Below are positions 1-3,449 of a stretch of DNA of 5,376 nucleotides, in pieces. The notes under the pieces were generated by a model. The model was not told the origin of the DNA. It saw only the letters and a list, made by a program, of their open reading frames with translations, and did no database searches. The stretch's first letter is position 1. The number at the start of each line of letters is the position of its first letter. The position numbers and the translations under genes were made by a program. Source of the DNA: Clostridia bacterium (GTDB taxonomy: Bacteria; Bacillota_A; Clostridia; Christensenellales; Aristaeellaceae); the NCBI GenBank assembly GCA_017412025.1, contig JAFQOY010000005.1, positions 1 through 5,376 on the forward strand, in the 5' to 3' direction.

Positions 1-40
1 CCTCCGGATGATAATGATTGCTTCATTTGAAAGTATAACA
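1..40 (-). promoter_or_regulatory. Possible promoter and ribosome binding site of a gene beyond the left edge
   Basis: Read on the minus strand, positions 40-32 spell TGTTATACT, an extended -10 element (TG, one base, then TATACT, five of six matches to TATAAT). No convincing -35 lies 16-18 bases upstream, as expected for extended -10 promoters. The window then ends with GGAGG (5-1), a good Shine-Dalgarno core. The spacing would allow a short leader and a start codon just outside the window. The element directly follows the hairpin at 42-89, so the small unit would end where this one begins. Seen: the motifs. Inferred: that a gene follows. Confidence 0.25.
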
Positions 41-41
41 A

Positions 42-89
42 CAAAAGCATACTTCTCTCACCCGTGTTCGTGAAAGAAATATGCTTTTG
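42..89 (-). terminator. 20-bp hairpin, probable intrinsic terminator of the small unit
   Basis: Positions 42-61 and 70-89 are inverted repeats enclosing an 8-base loop. As minus-strand RNA all 20 positions pair, two of them as G-U (at 52/79 and 57/74). As plus-strand RNA the same two positions are C-A mismatches. The outer arms are AAAAG/CUUUU and the 3' side continues UUUUGUUGUU, the A-tract/U-tract layout of a Rho-independent terminator, though the stem is A-U-rich at its base. It begins 5 bases after the stop codon of the 30-codon frame at 95-187. It could also act weakly on the plus strand, where CUUUUG follows the stem. An alternative is a structured RNA element. Confidence 0.6.
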
Positions 90-94
90 CATTC

Positions 95-187
95 TTAATG
101 ACATAAAAAGGCAGAGTAATTCTGCACTGCTCTAGTGAATTTACCAAGCCGCTGCACAACTGTCAAATTGAATCTGCCTTCTTTCAA
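95..187 (-). CDS. Candidate 30-residue cationic amphipathic peptide (TTG start)
   Basis: The frame opens with TTG at 187 and closes with TAA at 97-95, giving 30 residues. It starts MKEGRFNLTV and ends QNYSAFLCH. The start is chosen because GGGAGGA (200-194) lies 7 bases upstream; no ATG or GTG competes. Residues V10, L14, F17, V21, Y24 and L28 fall at 3-4 residue steps, so residues 8-28 could form an amphipathic helix. Net charge is about +4 (K2, R5, R13, K16, R19 against E3), and one cysteine lies near the C-terminus (C29). It has its own promoter 64 bases upstream and a hairpin terminator immediately downstream. I recognise no family. It might be a membrane-active or signalling peptide, a type I toxin-like peptide, or a chance frame inside a small RNA. 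A frame of 30 codons can easily arise by chance; the ribosome binding site and flanking signals are the support. Confidence 0.4.
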   Translation of the reverse strand: MKEGRFNLTVVQRLGKFTRAVQNYSAFLCH

Positions 188-193
188 CAGAAT

Positions 194-200
194 TCCTCCC
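194..200 (-). promoter_or_regulatory. Strong ribosome binding site that sets the TTG start of the 30-residue frame
   Basis: Minus-strand GGGAGGA at 200-194 matches the anti-Shine-Dalgarno sequence and is 7 bases (counted from GGAGG) from the TTG at 187. It lies in otherwise A+T-rich sequence, which makes a chance match less likely. It is the main reason for preferring a translated peptide over a purely non-coding RNA. Confidence 0.5.
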
Positions 201-250
201 TGCCTGCCAATGAAACAGCTATTCTCACAATCATTTGATAAATCGTATTA

Positions 251-279
251 ATTATATCTTGTCTGGCCAAAGATTTCAA
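251..279 (-). promoter_or_regulatory. Sigma-A-type promoter of the small unit
   Basis: On the minus strand TTGAAA (279-274, five of six matches) is followed by a 17-base spacer and a perfect TATAAT (256-251). Transcription would start near 244, giving a leader of about 57 bases before the TTG at 187 and an RNA of roughly 200 bases ending at the 42-89 hairpin. The promoter begins about 50 bases after the stop of the 80-residue frame upstream, so the unit is likely expressed independently. Confidence 0.6.
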
Positions 280-327
280 TATAGACACTGAAAAATCAAA
301 ACCTTCAAAACGAAATCTGAACTCTTG

Positions 328-570
328 TCAGCGTTCATCATGTACTCTGCCTTTCTTTGCAGGGATATTTGTGTATGCTGCGTTCTTCCTTGATCTCCTT
401 TCCAAGAAAACCTGAACCGACTTGCGTTCATTCGGATTGCATTCCAGCATTTCTGAGACAGCACACCCGCAATCTGTATCGTAGATTGCGCCTTTCAGAA
501 GATAATTCTGAAAATCCGCTATATCGATCTTTGAGCCTGTTGGTGAGGTAATCCACTTCTCTGTTGCCAT
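328..570 (-). CDS. Orphan hypothetical protein, 80 residues
   Basis: A minus-strand frame runs from ATG at 570 to TGA at 330-328. It begins MATEKWITSPTG and contains a Cys pair in DTDCGCAVSE (residues about 41-50) and another Cys at about residue 54. The C-terminal 25 residues are rich in Lys/Arg. No signal peptide or membrane segment is visible and I do not recognise a family. The ribosome binding site is weak (AGAGAG about 11 bases upstream). It lies 86 bases after the zinc-ribbon gene with no good terminator between, so it may be co-transcribed. Base composition changes to A+T-rich at about its start. An overlapping alternative frame in the same region (464-276, GTG start) is open too, which suggests weak coding constraint. 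It may be a real accessory gene, a fragment, or spurious. Confidence 0.3.
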   Translation of the reverse strand: MATEKWITSPTGSKIDIADFQNYLLKGAIYDTDCGCAVSEMLECNPNERKSVQVFLERRSRKNAAYTNIPAKKGRVHDER

Positions 571-638
571 TGCTTCTAACTCTCTGTTTCCCCCGGCGTC
601 ATTCCCGGAAAGCAGGCCGTCTCGCTCTCCGGACGCCT

Positions 639-655
639 GCCGCACCCGCTGCGGC
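639..655 (-). other. Small G+C-rich hairpin just after the zinc-ribbon stop codon
   Basis: GCCGCA and TGCGGC form a 6-bp stem with a 5-base loop immediately downstream of the TAA at 659-657. No U-tract follows on the minus strand, so it is not a convincing intrinsic terminator. It could slow 3' exonuclease or be a chance product of G+C-rich sequence. The remaining bases up to 571 contain no gene I can support. Confidence 0.25.
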
Positions 656-656
656 T

Positions 657-1046
657 TTATGCCAGGCAGGCCGCTCCGCACTCCGGGCAGAACTTGCCGG
701 TGTTCTCCGCCCCGCAGCCGCAGGTCCAGCCCGCCGAGGCCGGGCGCTGTGCGCCGCACTCCGGGCAGAACTTGCCGGCGTTCTCCGCTCCGCAGCCGCA
801 GGTCCAGCTGCCCGGAGCAGCCGGACGCTTCTCGCCGCAGTCCGAGCAGAACTTGCCGGTATTCTCCGCCCCGCAGCTGCAGGTCCACTTGTCTGCGGTA
901 TTCACCTGCAGGTTGTAGCTCGGGCGGATAAACAGGCGCTGTCCCGACGTCTTCGGGCCCGTGAAATCGATCGCCGCGCTCGCGGTGGAGAGCGCCATCG
1001 TCATCAGCATCGCCGTCAGGGTGATCACTGCAAGCATCTTCTTCAT
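657..1046 (-). CDS. Exported protein with three tandem zinc ribbons, 129 residues
   Basis: The frame starts at ATG 1046, set by AGGAGGA (1060-1054) 7 bases upstream. The open frame extends upstream to 1184, but that part crosses the promoter and the rpmF terminator and was not used. Residues 1-24 form a signal peptide: MKK, a hydrophobic core (about 4-20), and a TASA|A-type cleavage site. Residues 26-53 (IDFTGPKTSGQ onward) are a short unrecognised segment. Three repeats follow, starting at W54, W81 and W107. Each has the pattern W-T-C-x-C-G-A-E-N-x-G-K-F-C-x-x-C-G, with Cys at 56/58/67/70, 83/85/94/97 and 109/111/120/123, typical of a small zinc ribbon. Similar CxC...FCxxCG ribbons are known to me mainly at the C-termini of cytoplasmic SPFH-type and other Firmicutes proteins; here they follow a signal peptide instead. 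The third unit ends abruptly (AACLA, with a 13th Cys). No enzymatic domain is present. Metal binding or protein contact at the cell surface is an inference. Confidence 0.8.
   Translation of the reverse strand: MKKMLAVITLTAMLMTMALSTASAAIDFTGPKTSGQRLFIRPSYNLQVNTADKWTCSCGAENTGKFCSDCGEKRPAAPGSWTCGCGAENAGKFCPECGAQRPASAGWTCGCGAENTGKFCPECGAACLA
676..887 (-). repeat. Three tandem repeats (78-81 bp) encoding the zinc ribbons
   Basis: Three 53-base cores at 676-728, 754-806 and 835-887 encode the ribbon units, with 25- and 28-base linkers coding for Pro/Ala/Arg-rich joins. By direct comparison the two promoter-distal cores (676-728 and 754-806) differ at 2 of 53 positions; the promoter-proximal core differs from its neighbour at 6 of 53. 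The near identity at DNA level, including third codon positions, suggests recent duplication and possible copy-number variation among strains. Confidence 0.85.
1021..1028. other. Second copy of palindrome GTGATCAC inside the signal-peptide codons
   Basis: The 8-bp palindrome GTGATCAC recurs here, exactly 75 bp from the copy at 1096-1103 in the promoter region of the same gene. In the minus strand it spells the Val-Ile-Thr codons of the signal peptide. About seven helical turns separate the two, which would place them on the same DNA face. A paired operator is possible, but chance is not excluded. Confidence 0.2.
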
Positions 1047-1093
1047 TTTATTGTCCTCCTCATCGTTTCGGTTGTTTCTTTGTTGTTCCCTTG

Positions 1094-1105
1094 CTGTGAT
1101 CACAG
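1094..1105. promoter_or_regulatory. 12-bp palindrome over the start of transcription of the zinc-ribbon gene
   Basis: CTGTGATCACAG is a perfect 12-bp palindrome overlapping the downstream edge of the -10 element at 1104-1112 and covering the expected transcription start (about 1098). That is a typical place for a repressor site. The regulator is unknown and none is encoded nearby. It is not a CRP-type site, since the two half-sites have no 6-base spacer. Confidence 0.35.
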
Positions 1106-1112
1106 TATAACA
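1104..1112 (-). promoter_or_regulatory. Extended -10 promoter of the zinc-ribbon gene
   Basis: On the minus strand 1112-1104 read TGTTATACT: TG, one base, then TATACT (five of six matches). No -35 hexamer is visible at the right distance, consistent with an extended -10 promoter. Transcription would begin near 1098, giving a leader of about 50 bases. The rpmF terminator lies just upstream, so this gene needs its own promoter. The same nine bases occur at 40-32. Confidence 0.5.
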
Positions 1113-1160
1113 GGCTTTCACTCTCGCTCTTTCCACCCGGAGTAGACAATTCTGAGCAAA

Positions 1161-1194
1161 TAAAAAACGCCCGGCTGTGAACAATCAGCCGGAC
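1161..1194 (-). terminator. Rho-independent terminator closing the ackA-DUF177-rpmF cluster
   Basis: On the minus strand, CCGGCTG and CAGCCGG (1192-1186 and 1177-1171) make a perfect 7-bp stem with an 8-base loop, extendable by a G-U and a G-C pair to 9 bp. A spacer G and six T follow (1167-1162). It starts 17 bases after the rpmF stop codon. On the plus strand no T-run follows the stem, so it acts in one direction. Confidence 0.9.
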
Positions 1195-1211
1195 GAGTTT
1201 GAACTGTTGAA

Positions 1212-1409
1212 TTAGTTCGCGGAAGCGGCTTCAGCTTCCATGTTGATGACCTGCTTACCATCGTAGTAGCCGCAGTGCTTGCAGACACGGTGGGCAAGCT
1301 TCATCTGCTGGCAGCGCGGGCACTTGACGATACCGGGCGCAGACAGCTTCCAGTTCGCACGGCGCATACGGCCGCGGGACTTCGAGATTTTTCCCTTAGG
1401 ACAAGCCAT
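1212..1409 (-). CDS. rpmF: 50S ribosomal protein L32
   Basis: This 65-residue protein of the large ribosomal subunit has the L32 hallmarks. The N-terminus is MACPKGKISKSRGRMRRANW, a conserved basic tail that enters the ribosome. Four zinc-ligand cysteines follow in C30-P-R-C33 and C43-K-H-C46, then GYYDGKQVI. It is the zinc-binding (C+) form. Length is normal for the family, with a short acidic/alanine-rich C-terminal extension. The start ATG at 1409 is fixed by GGAGGTG (1422-1416), which is written in the final Glu-Glu-Val codons of the DUF177 gene; the two genes are 3 bases apart. This suggests translational coupling. An intrinsic terminator follows. In many Firmicutes plsX lies next to rpmF; it is absent here. 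Confidence 0.97.
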   Translation of the reverse strand: MACPKGKISKSRGRMRRANWKLSAPGIVKCPRCQQMKLAHRVCKHCGYYDGKQVINMEAEAASAN

Positions 1410-1412
1410 TGT

Positions 1413-1937
1413 TTACACCTCCTCATCCTCGTTCAGCAAAGATGCTAATGCCGAAAAAGGATTTCTGTGGGTCAGATCCTTCTGGCACGAACACTCATTT
1501 ATGTTCAGGTCGGCGCCGCACTGGCAGCACATGCCTTTGCAGTCCTCCTTGCAGAGGATGCGGGTCGGCAGCTCCAGAAGCAGCGCGGTGCGCACCGCTT
1601 CATCCAGCTCAAGCACATGGCCCGAATACATGTATTGATCGTCGTCCGCCTCGCGCTCCTGGCCCTTATCACGGATAAAGGCTTCTTCCACTTCGGCCTC
1701 GACGCTGGTCGTCGTGGGCTTGAGGCAGCGGGCGCAGGGGGACTCGATCGCAGCGCGGGCAGTGCCGCGCACGATGACGGTCTCATCGGCGAGCATATAC
1801 GTGCCGGAAAAGGAAACCGGGCGGATATACGCAATCGTATCGCCGTTCCAATGATCCTCGCCCCAGGCATCCAGCAAATCAAACGGGACGTCGACGCCCT
1901 TTCTCTGAATGCCCTTGGTGATATCCAGCTTCATCAT
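1413..1937 (-). CDS. DUF177 (YceD-like) protein of large-subunit rRNA metabolism
   Basis: The 174-residue protein belongs to the DUF177/YceD family. E. coli YceD and plant DUF177A proteins are linked to 23S rRNA accumulation or processing; the Bacillus counterpart is called YlbN. Visible family features are an N-terminal MKLDITKG strand and a first Cys pair (C68-A-R-C71). Then comes LPTRILCKEDCKGMCCQCG (residues about 123-141) with GADLN, and C149-S-C151 near the C-terminus. The cysteines look like a zinc-binding module. Two adjacent ATGs are possible: 1937, with only about 3 bases to the GAGGT core at 1945-1941, and 1934, with better spacing that starts MKLDI, as is usual in the family. The residue numbers here use 1937. 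It lies directly upstream of rpmF, the conserved arrangement, and has a strong promoter of its own. The precise molecular activity is not established by the sequence. Confidence 0.92.
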   Translation of the reverse strand: MMKLDITKGIQRKGVDVPFDLLDAWGEDHWNGDTIAYIRPVSFSGTYMLADETVIVRGTARAAIESPCARCLKPTTTSVEAEVEEAFIRDKGQEREADDDQYMYSGHVLELDEAVRTALLLELPTRILCKEDCKGMCCQCGADLNINECSCQKDLTHRNPFSALASLLNEDEEV

Positions 1938-1962
1938 TTCACCTCAAAGTTGACCGTTCCCT

Positions 1963-1991
1963 ATTATACGCAGATTGTCTGAGCTTGTCAA
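1963..1991 (-). promoter_or_regulatory. Consensus-perfect sigma-A promoter before DUF177-rpmF
   Basis: On the minus strand TTGACA (1991-1986), a 17-base spacer and TATAAT (1968-1963) match the consensus at all 12 positions with ideal spacing. Transcription would start near 1956, leaving a leader of only about 20 bases. The -35 lies 9 bases after the ackA stop codon, and no terminator separates them. DUF177-rpmF can therefore be read both from here and by read-through from ackA. A short inverted repeat, GCTTG-T-CAAGC (1984-1994), overlaps the -35 and might be incidental. Confidence 0.85.
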
Positions 1992-2000
1992 GCGCAAATA

Positions 2001-3197
2001 TTACAGTTTGGAAACAATTTCCAGCGTGTCGCGCGCGATGGGCAGCTCTTCGTTGGTCGGGATGCGCAGAACCTTCACGGTCGAATCGTCGGTGGAGATG
2101 ACGCCGCAGCAGCCGCGGACATTCTTCGCCGGATCGATCTTGACGCCCATCCAGGCAAAGCCCTCGATGACCTTCTCGATCGCCTCGGTGTCGTTTTCAC
2201 CGATACCCGCAGTGAATACGATCGCGTCCGCGCCGCCGACGGCGACCATGTAGGAGCCGATATACTTCTGCAGGCGATAGGTCCAGATATCCACAGCGGT
2301 CTGGGCCTGCGCGTCACCGGCAGCAGCGGCAGCCTTGACGTCGCGCATGTCGGAGGAAACGGACAGGCCGGCGTAGCCGGACTTCTTGTTCAGGGTGTTG
2401 AGCATCTGATGGATGTCCATGCCGGTGTTGTCCATGATGTACTCGAGGACGGCCGGATCCAGATCGCCGGAGCGGGTGCCCATCACGATGCCCTCAAGCG
2501 GCGTGAGACCCATGGAGGTGTCCACAACCTTGCCGCCGACAATCGCGCTCAGGGAAGAGCCGTTGCCCAGGTGGCAGATGATGAACTTGCAGTCCTTGGG
2601 GTCCTTGCCCAGCAGCTTCGGGGTCTCGCCCGCGATAAAGCGGTGGGAAGTGCCGTGGAAGCCGTAGCGGCGAACCTTCAGATTGGTATAGTACTCATAC
2701 GGGATCGCGTAGAGATAAGCCTTGGGCGGCATGGTCTGATGGAACGCGGTATCAAAGACAGCGACGTTCGGCTTGCCCGGCATGACCGCCTGACAGGCCT
2801 TGATGCCCGCGATGTTCGGCGGCTGGTGCAGCGGTCCGAGCGGCACGAGGTCTTCGATCGCCTTCATGCTCTCCTCGGTCACCAGGGCGGAAGCCTTGAA
2901 GGTCTCGCCGCCATGGAGCACGCGGTGGCCGCAGGCTCCGATCTCGTCCAGGGACTCGATCGCGCCGTTTTCCTTGTCGGTGAGCGCCTCCAGAACAGCC
3001 GCGATGGCCTCGGTGTGGTCGGCCATGTTGCGGGTGAACTCAATCACCTTGTTGCCCTCGGTAACGGTCTGCTTGAAGTGGGTGCCCTCGATGCCAATGC
3101 GCTCGACAAGGCCCTTCGCCTTCACGGACTCATCGTCCATGTCGATCAGCTGAAACTTCAGAGAAGAAGAACCAGCGTTGATAACCAGAATCTTCAT
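2001..3197 (-). CDS. ackA: Acetate kinase
   Basis: AckA catalyses acetyl phosphate + ADP = acetate + ATP in the cytoplasm, the last step of fermentative acetate formation in the Pta-AckA pathway. The 398-residue length is normal. The ASKHA-fold kinase motifs are present: NAGSSSLKF (residues 7-15), GHRVLHGGETF (90-100), VFDTAFHQTMP (147-157), RRYGFHGTSH (176-185), ICHLGNGSS (207-215), TPLEGIVMGTRSGDLDP (232-248), FTAGIGEN (328-335) and TNEELPIARDT near the end. N7, R92, H124, D149, H181, R242 and the Glu pair at 383-384 correspond to known active-site positions. GGAGGT (3211-3206) lies 8 bases before the ATG. A possible oddity: KSGYAGLSVSSDMRD (272-286) seems one residue shorter than the usual KSG-x2-GISGVSSD loop, from memory. 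No pta is nearby. It leads the cluster with DUF177-rpmF and is divergent from tmcAL. Confidence 0.97.
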   Translation of the reverse strand: MKILVINAGSSSLKFQLIDMDDESVKAKGLVERIGIEGTHFKQTVTEGNKVIEFTRNMADHTEAIAAVLEALTDKENGAIESLDEIGACGHRVLHGGETFKASALVTEESMKAIEDLVPLGPLHQPPNIAGIKACQAVMPGKPNVAVFDTAFHQTMPPKAYLYAIPYEYYTNLKVRRYGFHGTSHRFIAGETPKLLGKDPKDCKFIICHLGNGSSLSAIVGGKVVDTSMGLTPLEGIVMGTRSGDLDPAVLEYIMDNTGMDIHQMLNTLNKKSGYAGLSVSSDMRDVKAAAAAGDAQAQTAVDIWTYRLQKYIGSYMVAVGGADAIVFTAGIGENDTEAIEKVIEGFAWMGVKIDPAKNVRGCCGVISTDDSTVKVLRIPTNEELPIARDTLEIVSKL

Positions 3198-3303
3198 GGG
3201 TATCGACCTCCATTTTCATTGGGATATGGCAGAATATTCATCATGCCGCCAAAGCGCGCTGCGCCCCGGCCGCATGTTATTCCCTTTGCCGCGTGATTTC
3301 CGT

Positions 3304-3331
3304 TTGTAAATCGGCTTCTTCGTGCTATAAT
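3304..3331 (+). promoter_or_regulatory. Promoter of tmcAL and the following gene
   Basis: TTGTAA (3304-3309, four of six matches), a 16-base spacer and a perfect TATAAT (3326-3331), preceded by TGC (an extended -10), point rightward. Transcription would start near 3338, giving a leader of about 110 bases before the tmcAL ATG at 3450. No riboswitch or attenuator was recognised in that leader. Confidence 0.6.
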
Positions 3332-3378
3332 AGGCTATGCAACACAAAAAAGCGTCCATCGCATACAGACACAAGATG

Positions 3379-3407
3379 ATTATAACTCATTTCTGATGTT
3401 TTGAAAA
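3379..3407 (-). promoter_or_regulatory. Candidate promoter of ackA
   Basis: On the minus strand TTTTCA (3407-3402, four of six matches), a 17-base spacer and a perfect TATAAT (3384-3379) point toward ackA. Transcription would start near 3372, with a leader of about 175 bases. The promoter lies downstream of, and faces, the tmcAL promoter at 3304-3331, so the first about 35 bases of the two RNAs would be complementary. No better ackA promoter was found closer to the gene. Confidence 0.5.
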
Positions 3408-3449
3408 GGGATTTTTCTGTCAATCCATCTATATTTTAAGGAGAGAATT

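Noticed and set aside
276..464. GTG-started 62-codon minus-strand frame as a separate gene
   Set aside because: It overlaps the 80-residue frame, has no ribosome binding site, and its end overlaps the -35 of the small-unit promoter.
571..888. N-terminal extension of the 80-residue frame through the repeats
   Set aside because: Upstream of 570 the frame is an out-of-frame reading of the zinc-ribbon repeats, so the ATG at 570 was used.
1094..1105. CRP/cAMP-receptor binding site
   Set aside because: CRP sites have TGTGA and TCACA separated by six bases. Here the halves are fused, and the host appears to be a Clostridia-type bacterium.
564..1145. Plus-strand frame of 193 codons across the zinc-ribbon gene
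   Set aside because: It is rich in Arg/Ala/Pro repeats that mirror the ribbon repeats on the minus strand, runs through the rival gene's promoter and has no start signal.
1047..1184. N-terminal extension of the zinc-ribbon protein
   Set aside because: The extra 46 codons cross the -10 element and part of the rpmF terminator; the ATG at 1046 has an excellent ribosome binding site and begins a signal peptide.
2409..3296. Long plus-strand open frame (295 codons) opposite ackA
   Set aside because: It lies antisense to acetate kinase, whose motifs are complete. G+C-rich genes commonly leave an open frame on the other strand, and no ribosome binding site or family pattern supports this one.
3338..3449. 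Riboswitch or attenuator in the tmcAL leader
   Set aside because: No conserved riboswitch core and no terminator hairpin with a U-tract was found there.
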